Assembly: GCA_035610365.1 (NCBI GenBank)
Contig: CM069435.1
Span: forward strand, 150,001-214,000
Length of the DNA: 64,000 bases
Source: Aquatica leii
Taxonomy: Eukaryota > Arthropoda > Insecta > Coleoptera > Lampyridae
Direction: 5' to 3'
Position 1 is the first letter of the stretch, and each line of letters begins with the position of its first letter. Of this stretch, positions 10,360 through 21,609 are shown one piece after another. The position numbers and the translations under genes are program-made. The notes beneath the pieces were generated by a model, which saw only the letters and a list, made by a program, of their open reading frames with translations, ran no database searches and was not told the origin of the DNA.

Positions 10360-11706
10360 ATGGAATCTAAGTCGAAGAAAACCATTCATTCCGAAGCCAG
10401 AAATATTATTAAAAATGTTGTGGAGTTTTTCGATAAACAGAAAGCTGCGGGCGTATGGACTTTCCCTCTAGAGAAGGCAACAGAACTAGCTGCTGCTGCA
10501 ACGGGCAAATCAACCACCTTTATTAAAAAAATCCGGAGTGAAGCGATGACGACCAGTGATGGTATTTTAAGATCTCCCTCGAAGAAAAAAAGAAGTGGTG
10601 GTGCAAATAAAATAACGTTGGATAATTGCGACTTAAGCATTTTAAAAAGAACTGTCCATGAAGTTTACACGGTTGATAAGAAGGTTCCAAACATGAAAAT
10701 TTTAGTTGAAAAAATGAAAGAAAAGATTAATTACAAGGGGGGAGCAGATACACTAAGAAAGTATTTGTTACAAATTGGTTTTAAATATAAGAAATGCCAC
10801 AATAAAAGAAAATTATTGATAGAACGTGATGATATTATTGCTTGGCGTTCTCGTTATTTACGCAAGTTGCGAGAAAATGATGCTTTAAGCGAAAACAAAA
10901 AACCAATAACGTATTTAGATGAGACCTACATTCATCCATCATACGGTGTTAGTAAGTGCTGGCAATCCGAAGAAGAGGCTGGTGTTTATCATACGGACAG
11001 AGCAGGTCAAAGGTACATTATTGTGCATGCAGGTGGATCATACGGATTTGTTAATAATGGCCTTTTAATCTTTAAATCTAAAACTAAGTCCGGTGATTAT
11101 CACGACGACATGAACCATACCAACTTTATGCAGTGGATGGAACAACAATTAATTCCAAACTTGCCTCCTAATGGTATTGTTGTCATGGATAATGCACCTT
11201 ATCACAGTGTACAAATTAATAAACCTCCAACACAAGCAGAACGTAAGGAAAGCATTCGACAATGGCTCGAAAATAATGGAGTAACAACGACAAATGAAAT
11301 GCGTAAAGCAGAACTAATAATGTTAGTGAAGCAATTTAGTTATACGAAGACATATTACGTAGACGAACTTCTTAAAAAACACGGGCATACAGTGTTACGT
11401 CTGCCACCGTACCACTGCGACCTAAATCCAATCGAGTTGATATGGAGTTTAGTGAAACATAAGATCGCTATGAATAATGTTACACAGAGTGGTTTAGAGA
11501 TAGAAGCCTTAGTGAGAAAGGCATTTTCTGATGTAACTGCATCGGACTGGAACAAACATTGTCGACATGTAAATCACTTGGAGCAAGAAATGTGGCAACG
11601 TGATGGATTGATGGATGTAACGGTGGAAAACCTGTCGTTTATGGTGAACACAGGATCATCCGACGATGAAAGTTGTAGTGGAGAAGACGAAAGTGACAGT
11701 GATTGA
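10360..11706 (+). CDS. IS630-Tc1-mariner superfamily DDE transposase (DD82E/Sailor-like)
   Basis: Uninterrupted 448-aa protein. The start is the ATG at 10360 (MESKSK), which is conserved in the second copy; the frame extends upstream only without an ATG. The N-terminal ~130 residues are basic and helix-rich, as expected for DNA binding. The catalytic triad fits Asp187 (YLDETYIHP), Asp277 (VMDNAPYH) and Glu359 (DLNPIELIW). Asp277 and Glu359 are 82 positions apart, unlike the usual ~34 in Tc1/mariner, because a ~45-residue helical segment lies between them. I recall a DD82E lineage called Sailor that would match, but cannot check it here. The C-terminus is a Ser/Asp/Glu tail. The protein would cut and paste its element at TA sites. 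The intact frame suggests recent activity or selection. Confidence 0.85.
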   Translation: MESKSKKTIHSEARNIIKNVVEFFDKQKAAGVWTFPLEKATELAAAATGKSTTFIKKIRSEAMTTSDGILRSPSKKKRSGGANKITLDNCDLSILKRTVHEVYTVDKKVPNMKILVEKMKEKINYKGGADTLRKYLLQIGFKYKKCHNKRKLLIERDDIIAWRSRYLRKLRENDALSENKKPITYLDETYIHPSYGVSKCWQSEEEAGVYHTDRAGQRYIIVHAGGSYGFVNNGLLIFKSKTKSGDYHDDMNHTNFMQWMEQQLIPNLPPNGIVVMDNAPYHSVQINKPPTQAERKESIRQWLENNGVTTTNEMRKAELIMLVKQFSYTKTYYVDELLKKHGHTVLRLPPYHCDLNPIELIWSLVKHKIAMNNVTQSGLEIEALVRKAFSDVTASDWNKHCRHVNHLEQEMWQRDGLMDVTVENLSFMVNTGSSDDESCSGEDESDSD

Positions 11707-12010
11707 ACGGCTTTATTTTTTTTATGATTGTATTTTTCGATGTAAATAAGTAATTTTTAGAATTACTTTTAGAAATATGTAATATTTTGTAATGCCATAC
11801 CTCATCTTTTAGAAAAGTAAATGTGTAATTACAATTTATTTTAATAATCATAAAGTCACAAAGTGTTTATCTGAAATAACTTCAAACTTCAACAAGCTCT
11901 AATGATTATTTACACAGGTAACCTATGAATAATTTGAATTTCCCACCAAAATACTTTTTAATTTGAGTGTACCTTTAACATTAGAGTGACACCAGCCACG
12001 CCTCTCCAGG

Positions 12011-13866
12011 GACTTTTTTTATTCAGCTCAACTGTAACATTATTTGTGATTTGACTTACTACGTTTTTCAAGTTACAAAAAAATATTAGAAGTAAAATTA
12101 CCATGAAGCCATTAAAAGTTTACAAATATTTTTAGTACTTTGACAACTCATACTTGAAAATTACATGTTGCATTATAATTTCACAAAACATTTTATTTTT
12201 ATTACACGTGTTGTAATTTTACCGCATAGATCAGTTTTCAATAAAAAGTTTTAAAATTTACAAACATTGTAATTTGATTTGCTAGCGTTTTTGTAAAGTT
12301 AGAAAAAAATAATGAAACTAAAATTACTATGAAGTCATTAAAAGTTTCTAAGTATTTTCCAGTATTTATTTAATTAAATTTTTTTTTCCACGTACACAGT
12401 AAAAAATATCATAGCGTAATTGTGAACATCAAGGTATGTTGCAAATATGGTGTAATTTTGTACTCCGATTTGTATTATTTTTAACACCAGATGTCTGTGT
12501 AAAAATGAAAAGTAATTTTGGATATCAAATATCACCATTTGTATTATACACTAGCCGACAATTTTACTTTTTTTTGTATAACCGTTGTAAAAAAATGTGT
12601 ATAGTTCTAACAGTCTTTAACTGAAAGCATTCCCAAAAACCCAAATTTTTCACCACGTCTAGTTTTACAGTTATAATCATACTCCACTAGTAGATAATTA
12701 AAAATTTTTTTAACTAAAGTGCTGGCATATTAAAAGTTTGCATAAATAGAGTTATTTCTTTTTTTTAAGTTGACTGTTGCTTTCTCTAATAAGAAATCAG
12801 CAATTATTTTCCATCATGACGTGATCCTACCATGCGCGTAACTAGACATCTGCGCTAAGGGGGCCTAGGTCCTATTGTTCATAAAAAGATATCATGTGCC
12901 AGTTATACTTTTCTGACTGACTGGAAAGATTTGGGGGGTGTAGTTACGCCGGTAAATGCCAACTATCCTAATACCGTTTTTTTATTACTGAAATATCTTG
13001 ATGAAATCTTTTTCTCCTGCTCATCACTCCTAAATTAGTAAGAAAGAAATACAAATGTGACTGCAAAAAATAAACTTTAAGAGGCATTCGACACTTTAAA
13101 TTTTTATAGTTTTCTAGTAAATTAGCATCTTAGTAGTTTTCACTCTTTTTGATTTCCCAGAAAATGTTTGCAAACATTTAAAAAAAAAGTCTAAGCTACC
13201 AGTTCTAAATCATTCATGGTACGTTCAAAATTTTTATCTTTGTGAATTTTGGTAATTTGTGAAGCAACAAATCTTTAAAAACTTATTCCTTAAGTATTTA
13301 AATCAGTTACCTTCTTTTTCTAGTTTTCACAAACAATTTAATCAATCTTAATTTACCCATATTTTATATTAAATCTTAACAATGATGCGGTCCGTGAATG
13401 CTATTATTTTATTTGATAATGTTGCTGAACTGGTCGGCTCTCCCACAGACCCAAAGAACAACAACTTAATATTTTATTTTAAACTAATAATTAAGTTGTT
13501 TTAAAATACTGTGTATTCACGTTTAACTGCTTTAAACATTGCTGTAATTGATTCTTTTGATGAGGTATTTATGCCATGTTTAACTTCTTCAACAAAAACC
13601 ACTGATTTTTGACTCGTTTTTGATTTTCTTGCTTATTGATTTAAGAGTAGTTACAATGTGCCCTACATATTTTTTATAATTATAACAATCTTGAGTATAA
13701 ATAAGTAAAACGTTAACACTTTTCTAAATCTGTTGTTTTACATTTTTATAATAAAAAAGTTGAGTAATAAAACTATAAATTTTATCTAAAGTAAATCGAA
13801 AAAATAATAACAGCCACAAATATTAACGACTTTTTAAGAGAATGCAGTCGTGAAATTTAAATTATC
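12011..13866. other. No gene; diverged direct repeat and a possible short MITE
   Basis: About 12050-12140 and 12275-12365 are diverged direct copies ('AAAATTAC', 'ATGAAG', 'CATTAAAAGTTT') about 228 bp apart. Near 12836-12956 short complementary ends (CGCGTAACTA and TAGTTACGCC) bracket about 120 bp with a GGGGGG run, possibly a small MITE. No supported ORF. Confidence 0.4.
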
Positions 13867-13872
13867 GAAGTT
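13867..13872. repeat. Left target-site duplication of the Polinton (GAAGTT)
   Basis: GAAGTT directly precedes the AGT terminus and is repeated exactly at 28894-28899. Six base pairs is the known Polinton duplication length. Confidence 0.9.
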
Positions 13873-14193
13873 AGTAGAAACCTGGCAGCCTCCCCTCCAC
13901 TTTTGACGTCATTACTGACCTTTCCGTAAACGTGGGAAAGCTGTTTTTTGGGAAATTTTACTTTCTTTCTCACATGTTTTTTTCTCTCACACTTTTCACT
14001 TTCACAGACGTCATTACTGACCTCGCCGTAAACGTAAATGAGCTGGTTTTTTTTTGGGAAATTTTGTTTTGTCTTTCACATTTTTTCTCTCTCTCACATT
14101 TTTTTTCTTTTTCATTTTACGTCATCGCATAACCGGTAATTTTGCATTCGTCATAAACACCGATGATTCAAGTGAGAATAAAGTATTTGTATT

Positions 14194-14200
14194 AAAAAAA
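14194..14200 (-). terminator. T7 run after the left tRNA-like unit
   Basis: Seven As on the plus strand give TTTTTTT on the minus strand a few bases past the 3' end of the tRNA-like sequence. This is a sufficient Pol III termination signal and is kept at the same place in the right TIR. Confidence 0.6.
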
Positions 14201-14204
14201 GCTG

Positions 14205-14274
14205 TGGGTGGCCTAGAATCGAACCCGGGCTTCTCGATTACGAAGCAGCGACTTTACCACTACACCAATTCGAC
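14205..14274 (-). ncRNA. tRNA-like sequence in left TIR (A and B boxes)
   Basis: Read on the minus strand from 14274: an A-box-like TGGTGTAGTGG, a loop containing CTTCGTAA, then GGTTCGATTC, which fits the Pol III B box. Their spacing fits a tRNA. The sequences that would form the acceptor stem do not pair and the T-stem has a mismatch, so it is tRNA-derived rather than a normal tRNA. It points outward to the left terminus and is followed by a T7 run. Confidence 0.7.
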
Positions 14275-14527
14275 TGTTAAGTTTGAACGGTCAATAGTTG
14301 TACACACTTGGTTATATAATTACAGAACATAAAGATGGACTAAAATTTACTGTAAAACAATAAACGTAGTTTTTAAATTCAACAACAAATTTAAAATGAT
14401 ATACAGATTTACACGTTTGAAATATTTCAATTGTTTTCTATTAAAAAAAATGAATGAACAAAAACAATAATTCAAAATAATTTAGTGAAAGAAAAAAACT
14501 ACATCAAAAATTATTTTATTTTGTGAT

Positions 14528-15127
14528 TTAAGTTATATCTATCATTTCTTCAATGGCGTCCATAGTTTCCATAAAGGCTTCAGGAAACTCTGGCCATATA
14601 TCGTCATCTTCTTCTTGAATTTCTGAAAATTAACTTTTTAACTTGTTTTTCTAAATATAATGTTAATGATTTATACCTTCAGATGAGATACTTATAATTT
14701 CAAGGACCTCATCTTCGACGTCTCTGGATATGTGGTCCTTTAACTCCGTTACAAAAGGAGGTTCAAACTTGCATGTTGCAAGTTGACTTTGATACACTCC
14801 TCTTGCATTCGGTGTATTATCATTTTCTTGATCTGCATAATACAAAATTTTAGGCGGTGATAGTAACGTAAATATAAGAAACTTACCACTAAACACGCAA
14901 TCTGTTTTATCAAGTTCTAAAATATTGTTTGTATTTTTAATCGAGTCAAGATACTCAAGCCAATTGCTTTCATAGGTATTTGAAATACGTTGTGCATCTA
15001 AGAAATAATATAACTATTAAAGCAATAAAACAAAATTAAACGTTTTACCTGCACCATCCAAGTTAAAATCATTTTCATAATTTATTGCTTCAAAAAGATC
15101 ACCGCTTAAGACAGGTAACTTTTCCAT
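14528..15127 (-). CDS. Unrecognised acidic 146-aa protein, four exons
   Basis: I do not recognise this protein. Four minus-strand exons join in one frame: 15049-15127 (ATG at 15125-15127), 14887-14997, 14677-14832 and 14528-14622 (TAA). Introns are 51, 54 and 54 bp, all GT-AG, with donors GTAAAA, GTAAGT and GTATAA, and all three interrupt a codon after its first base. The product is strongly acidic, with a C-terminal Glu/Asp run (IQEEDDDIWPEFPEAF). It has no membrane segment or Cys pattern. It starts about 1.4 kb from, and diverges from, the polymerase gene. Unlike most genes of this element it has no frameshift or stop, and the splice sites are intact. A regulatory or early role is possible but is inference only. 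Confidence 0.65.
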
Positions 15128-16525
15128 GATTTGTAATATTAATAAAATAAAATTCAAACCCTTTTAAACGAAAACTACTGCAATTACGTATCTATAGTCA
15201 TTAATGTACGAAAATTACGCCAATTACGTATCTATAGTCATAGGTCATTTATAAATTAATCTGGAATTAAAATGTTTAACCATGGTTCAAAAACTAACGT
15301 TGTTCAAAAATTCCAAATTTAGTAAAAGAAAACGAATTTTTATAGCATTAGTAACGTTAAAAAAAATTTAACAAAAACTTTTAAGATTTTTAAAGAATGT
15401 AAAATATTTTAAGGTTTACTTTTTCATCCTGTTAGTTATAATTAATCAATGTAAAATTTTAAAAATCATTCTTCAATAAATACTTGTTTTTAATTTGTAT
15501 TTCACACTTATTTTTCAACCTTAATTAAAAAAAAATTACGAAACTAGAATGTTATTAATCATTAGCAGGGTTTTTAAAGAAGAAAAAAAAAACAGATAAC
15601 TTTAAAACGTTGTAAAAAGCAAAATATGTAAAAATTGTAGGTCATTAACTAAACTAATTCAAAGTTTAAATTTTTGCTATGAAAGTTTTATATTTTGAAA
15701 AGATTTTTAAATATTTTTTCTAGATAAACTGTAGTTTAAATGTAATACACTAAACTTTATAGTTACTGTGAAAAATACAAAGACATAAATGAACTTGGAT
15801 ATGTATAAAAGAAACAGTTTTTTTAATTTACTTTTCCTGTGTAATTAATGTAATTAATGTTACAAATTCAAAAAAAGCGCAACAGTCTCTTTCTAAATAA
15901 AATACACTTTTACACTTTAGTTTGGAGATTATTAAACTGAGCAATTCTTTACAAAAGCATAACAACCATTAAAGCGTTTAAAATTCCAAAACTATTGCTG
16001 TTTCATAACTCTTTGCTTTTAACTTGCAAGTCAGACATTTATAGAATTTACGTATAAAAACTTAAAATATGAATTTTCACAGTTTTAAAAAATTATAACA
16101 AAGTAAATATGTGAATATTTCCATCCAATTATTACTATTAACATTATAATTATTGTGACAAATCAGATAATAAAAATGTAATTTTATTGTTGATGAGTAA
16201 CAGCTTAACTTGTAATTAGTACAGCTATTGGTAATGACAATGCAATTAAGGTGATAAACTGCATAAATTATGTAAAAACATTGAAAAGTTTTTTTATCTT
16301 ATTAAAGATTAAGATACTGATAACTAAAAAACGTAACTGCTTTACCATATATTAAACAGAACAGAAAACAGACATATACGTAAATATTTTACGAAGACTT
16401 TTAGTCGAGAAATTTTGATTAGTTTAAAAGAATTATTAATTATTCGTTTACGCAGAAGCAATTACTGAAAACAAATGTAAGCTGTTCTTTAGGGGGGAAA
16501 TTAGTATAAAAGTAAATAAGTTTCA
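15128..16525. promoter_or_regulatory. Shared upstream region between acidic gene and polymerase
   Basis: About 1.4 kb of AT-rich non-coding DNA between two divergent genes, so it should hold both promoters. A TATAAAAG lies at about 16505-16512, only 14-20 bp before the polymerase ATG, which is close for a TATA box with a normal start site. A near-direct repeat around 15190-15240 (ATTACGTATCTATAGTCAT, twice) is the only structure I see. Confidence 0.4.
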
Positions 16526-19500
16526 ATGCAAAATTTATTTCGCGACGAAGAGTTGCTAGATGTTTATGAAGATGTATATGAAAGACTTGTGCTTCACAGC
16601 GAAGTAATAAGTAAAGAAGATGAGAAGGTTTTTGAACGTTTTATAGAAAAAGTTTGTAAGATTATGGTAAGTTCAATTTAAAACAGGATACTGATTATCA
16701 TCATTATTAAATATATTTGTTGCAGAACTCCAGGTCTTTAGCTAATGCGGTGCCATCATTTAACTCTTTAACTGATCCGCAACCATCGACATCCCAAATG
16801 ATTCACTCAGATGTAAGTGATTTCTAAAAATAATTAACAAATTTAAAAATTCTGAATTATTACAGACGCCTATTGGAAGAGGTTTAAAGCCGGGTAAACG
16901 CTTCTGCCATCTTGACGTTACAAGCGAAGGTAAAAAAGAAATTAAAAAATTTAAAACTATAGCAAAAACCATAGTTTTTAGATTCAAAGACACACATGGA
17001 TCTTCATACCCTATGATTTGGCTAGAGGTAATTCATTTTTAATTTATAAACTTAAATTTCGTTTGACTTTATTATTTTTAGGAAGCTTTTAACGAAATGC
17101 TCGAACATATGTTGATTGGAGCATCCCTATCAGACCGCGTGGGCATTGTTTTACGCAATGACAATTTTCCCGAGAAACCGATCGGCATCTCGTTCAGGCG
17201 TAGGGACCAGCTTAACTCTAAAATCATAATGACGACATTAGAAAAAGTTTTAGAAAGTAACGTTAATTTCTTTGCGGTTGATTCCTTACGTCTGCACGTA
17301 GACCGCGTAACCCTTCCTGTTGGTCATGGTGGAGCGTCTAGAGATCGAATGGCTGAAGTCAGTTACGAAGAATTCTGTCGGCGTAAAAGAGGGATTATTG
17401 TCGTTGAAAATTCTGATACCTTATGCCTCGCCTGTGCATTGGTGCTAGCAATGGCGTGGACATCTAAAGACCCTTTGATACACAGTCTGCAATTAGCAGG
17501 AAATTTGCAGACTAAAGAGCGGGTTGAAGAACTATGCAGAACCGCTAACGTGAACCTCAGCAATGGCGGAACTAGAGAACACATCCAACAATTTCAACAT
17601 CATTTAGTAGATTACACAATTGTTGTGTATAATAATCGCCTAAGTGAGTACTTTATTTTTTTTAGTATTCATATAACCTCAACAAAATTGTTTTAGGTAA
17701 ATCTGTATACTCTGAAGGTCCGCGCACTAATGATAGGATAGTTTTAAACTTAATTTTTGAAGAAAACCACTACAACATTATTACTAACCCGTGTTAGCAT
17801 ATTCGACGACGTTCTTTTGCGAGATGTGTCGTTTTCGCACAAACACAAAAATGGAGCATAATAACTGTAACTACATTTGTCCGGCCTGTCATTCTACCCC
17901 TTCTTATAATAAAGATTTGTAACTTATATTGTGCAATTCGTGCAACAGAAATTTTCGTGGCCCCGAATGCTTTGCAAATCATACCCAGAAATTGTGTAAG
18001 ATTTTAAATAGGTGTAAGTCATGTCTTAATAGTGTATAGGTAAATAAGTCCAAACCGCATAAGTGCGGGTATAAGTACTGCCGTAATTGTTGTGCTGAAA
18101 AACCTGTACGACATTTATGTTTTATGAGTAAAAGCACTCCAAATCAAAAAAGTTTGAAACAAAATTTTGTTTTTATTTTTTATGACTTTGAATGTCGACA
18201 AGATGTTCCAATATCAGGAACTACAAATATGTTTTTACACGTGCCCACGTTATGTGTAGCACAACAAGTTTGCAATTCATGTACTAATATTGACGATGTT
18301 AGTCAGGATTGCTTAAGCTGTGGTGAACGACAACATATTTTTACAAAAAACCCTGTCGACGATTTTCTAAATTACGTTTTGGCTTTAAAAAAGAAAACTA
18401 CTAAAGGCAGCAATATAGTGGCATTGGCACATAATATGAAAGGGTACGACGGGGCATTTGTTTTAAAATCGCTTTTTAAAAATCGTAATGCATGGAATCC
18501 TAAGATTATTACAAACGGTACTAAGTTAATGAGTATTAATTGCGACGGTAACATCAAATTTATCGATTCTATCAATTATATGCCAATGCCTCTAGCTAAA
18601 CTCCCAAAAATATTTAACTTCTCTGGCACTTAAAGTTATTTTTCTCATTTCTTTAATACTTTAACAAATCAGAATTATATTGGAGATATGCCACCCATGC
18701 ATTATTATGGATATGACGAAATGTCAACTTCAGTTAGAAATGATTTTCTAAATTGGTATGCAGAGCAAATCAACAATAAATATGTTTTTAATTTTCAAAA
18801 TGAAATATTAAAATATTGCATTGACGACGTTAATATTTTAAGAAAAGCATGCTTAGAGTTCTGGAGCCGGTTCACTACATCTAACGGAGTTGACCCATTT
18901 CGAGAATCATGTACAATTGCTGGTGCATGCAATGCAGTATTTTGACGTAATTATTTAATTCCAAATTCTATCGGACTTATTCCTCCCAACGGTTATAGAA
19001 TGGCTAACAAGCATTCTACCATTGCAATCAAATGGTTGCTTTGGTTAGAACACACACAGGATACGATGTTTGCAAGGCGCGAAAAAACTGAGGCTACAGC
19101 GACCCGCATCCGTGCTTTCGGCTATAACTTAGTGGAAATGAAAAAGTGTAAGTTTAGAAAATTTCTCAAAATTAATGTTCAGGCCTTAGAATTTACAAAT
19201 AGTCACGCCATAATTCGGAACACCCCTTTGAATCCTCGTGACAGCTTTTTCGGAGGTCGTACCAACGCCGTTAAATTATATCACAAGGCAGAAGAGGATG
19301 AAGTAATCAGGTATCTTGATGTATGTTCATTGTACCCTTTTGTAAATAAATATGGTAAATACCCTATCGGACATCCTAAAATCCACTTAGGTAAAGACGT
19401 CTGCCAGCAGCTTTCATTAGATACCATTGAAGGTATCATTAAATGTATGGTTTTACCTCCTACAAATTTTTATCATCCAGTTTTACCTTGTAGAATGCAC

Positions 19501-20612
19501 GTTAAGCTTATGTTTATATTATGTAGGGTTTGCGGTGAAACCATGTTTAATGGTATTTGCAACCATACAAAAGATGAACGTAAGTTTGCCGGCACATATG
19601 TAGCAGATGAACTCCGAGAAGCGCTGTCACAAGGTTACAAAGTGTTAGAAATTTTAGAAGTTTGGGAATATGATATTGCGCAATATAATAAAAGTTCCAA
19701 ATCTGGGGGTTTGTTTACAAAACATGTAGACAATTTTTTGAAACTGAAACAGGAGTCTAGCGGGTGGCCGTCTTGGTGTACGGATGATCAAACCAAGGAT
19801 CGGTATGTATCTGAGTATCTCGAAGGAGAGGGGATTGCATTAGATAAGTTGAATATTGCTGTTAATCCAGGAATGAGATACATTGTTAAATTATGTTTAA
19901 ATTCATTTTGGGGCAAATTTGCTCAACGTGAAAATCTAATGCAATCTTCAATCATACAGGACCCTTATATTTATTTAAGATGCTTACTGATCCTTCGGTA
20001 GAGACTCACTCGCTAACCACTGTTGATGATGACACCATTATTTTGAATTGGGATAGGCCGGACGAAGGTATCGTACCGTTGAAAACTGTAAATGTTGCTT
20101 TGGCGGCGTATACAATTGCTAATGCACGTTTGGAGTTATACAAATACTTGAAACCATTGGGCCGACGTGTCCTCTACTTCGATACGGATTCTATAATTTT
20201 TACTGAAAAGCCAGGTGAATGGGTCCCCGTCACAGGAGATTTTCTGGGCGATATGACGGACGAGATCGAATGCTACGGTCCTGGTAGTAAAATTGTAGAA
20301 TTTGTCAGCGGAGGTCCGAAGAATTATGCTTTTAAGGTGTTTTCGACTAATTCCAATCAGCACGAATATATTTGTAAAGTTAAAGGTATTACCTTAAATT
20401 TTAAAAATTCGCAGAATGTCAATTTTGAAACCCTTAGAAGCATTGTTTTGGATCAAGCAGAGGACACGTATGTTCAGATGGATCGACGTATTTGTAGGAA
20501 TTCCACATTTGATGTTTTGTCGCGACCTGAACGAAAAGTGTTTCGTGTAAATTATACAAAGAGACGTCGTTTAGAAGATAGTATTGATACACTTCCATAC
20601 GGTTACCGGTGA
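16526..20612 (+). pseudogene. POLB: Polinton protein-primed DNA polymerase B, intron-containing, disabled
   Basis: Replicates the element by protein-primed synthesis. Exons are 16526-16666, 16726-16812, 16866-17027, 17082-17643 and 17697 onward; the introns (59, 53, 54 and 53 bp) are GT-AG and their removal keeps the frame through the conserved N-terminal region (ISFRRRDQL, LPVGHGG). A Cys-rich zinc-binding region follows (about 17815-18120). The exonuclease domain has FYDFEC (about 18180), HNMKGYDG (18430) and YCIDDV (18816). The palm has DVCSLYP (motif A, about 19318), LCLNSFWG (motif B, 19890) and YFDTDS (motif C, 20176). All catalytic motifs remain, but a frameshift near 17790, in-frame stops around 17920, 18018, 18631 and 18943, and a frameshift near 19975 disable it. 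Spliced length about 1,289 codons, within the usual range for this family. Confidence 0.9.
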
Positions 20613-21246
20613 TAACGTTGTAGTGGTTTGTTTTATTCATTTATTTATTTATTTAGTTTGTTGTTTTTTTTTTAATTATTATTAGTTAGTATATTGTAAT
20701 TTTTTAATACTTAATTTTTTTATGTAAGTAGGTAATCTTTTGCTTTTTATTGTTACAATGATTTTTGTAATTTTAATTTTATTCTTAGGTATTTGTATAA
20801 AGTTTTTGTTAAAAATAATTTTCAATTAAAATATTTCAAATGCAAATAACGGCTTTGATCTAAGTACATTTAAGTATTTTGTTATTATTATTACATGTTA
20901 GTTGACTTATTTTTATATTTTATTAATGTTATATAATTCTTAAATAAGTAATTTTGTTATTAGTTTATTCTTTGTAAATAATTAATCTTTATGTATTGCT
21001 TTTCACTGTTTTTGTATATGTTATTAAATACTTCAAACTTTATCATTTTATTTGTATATGATTAAATATTTGTCTTTCAATAAAACACTTAAATTTCAAT
21101 TTACTCTTTTCTTTATTTTTTATTATTGTACAATAAATATTATAAAACATCTAATACATTGATTTTTTTAAAATACAAGTTATACAATAAACTAATGCAT
21201 ACATCATTTTTTATTAAATCATTATTAAAGATTTCTAATAATTCTA
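20613..21246. other. AT-rich convergent 3' region
   Basis: No gene. It holds the 3' ends of the polymerase (plus strand) and protease (minus strand). AATAAA lies at 21079-21084 on the plus strand and its minus-strand counterpart (TTTATT) at 21112-21117, so the two transcripts probably overlap slightly. Confidence 0.6.
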
Positions 21247-21609
21247 TCATGTTTGTGTTACAAAGTTTAAAATATAAATATACCAGACAATATTGACCGC
21301 AAAACACAGAATGAAAATCTTATAAATTTTACAATTAAAAGTCCAAGTACAACAATTTCTTTCTAAAAACTTTTTGTGATATCCTAGGGGCGATCTTCCA
21401 AAAGAATCAAAGTATTCTCCATGTCCATATTCATCAATGTAAAATGCGGCCCAATGTTCACCAGGTTTATAGGAGGGGTCAGTGTTTGCAATAATAGCAC
21501 AAAGTCTCTGTATACGCCATGGTAATTGATTAGAAGCACAGACAAGTCGATGTACATTCTTGGTGGTCGGGATGTTCTTCAAACATTGTTGAATTTGTAC
21601 CGCATTCAT
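21247..21609 (-). pseudogene. PRO: Adenovirus-type cysteine protease (maturation protease), frameshifted
   Basis: Related to adenain, which processes capsid proteins during virion maturation. The preferred start is the ATG at 21607-21609 (MNAVQIQQ); an upstream Met adds nine residues. Seen in order: ANTDPSYKPGEHW, whose His is the catalytic histidine position, and GEYFDSFGRSP, with the acidic partner. The nucleophile segment, expected as 'CGxYC', is present only in another frame near 21285-21310 (FCGQYCLVYL), so a small indel near 21320 removes the active-site Cys from the reading frame. Last gene of the minus-strand block, directly after the 184-aa gene. Confidence 0.8.

Larger units (their letters stand above)
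9918..12010 (+). mobile_element. IS630-Tc1-mariner transposon with intact transposase (approximate limits)
   Basis: The unit surrounds the transposase at 10360-11706. Its left end is placed by comparison with the dead relative at 47.15 kb: both share a TACT start and the words 'ACAAA' and 'GGAAAATATG' at matching distances. A weakly complementary candidate right end (AGCCACGCCTCTCCAGG) lies at about 11992-12010. The right boundary and the expected TA duplication are not proven. Confidence 0.5.
13873..14305 (+). repeat. Left terminal inverted repeat of the Polinton
   Basis: It matches the reverse complement of 28430-28893 along its length with scattered differences and small indels. It contains two copies of GACGTCATTACTGACCT-type subterminal repeat (about 13906 and 14007), one with a perfect TGACGTCA (13904-13911), pyrimidine-rich CTCTCACA stretches, and an outward-facing tRNA-like sequence near its inner end. 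Confidence 0.9.

Noticed and set aside
10386-11851. Minus-strand ORFs opposite the transposase
   Set aside because: Antisense shadows of an intact, motif-bearing ORF.
12436-12624. 62-codon ORF rich in Phe, Leu and Val
   Set aside because: Background open frame in T-rich sequence without a supported start or homology.
14205-14274. Functional tRNA-Thr(CGT) gene
   Set aside because: The anticodon-like triplet is CGT, but the acceptor arms do not pair and the T-stem is imperfect, so only a tRNA-like Pol III sequence is claimed.
18372-20640. Minus-strand ORFs opposite the polymerase
   Set aside because: Antisense shadows; the plus strand carries all polymerase motifs.
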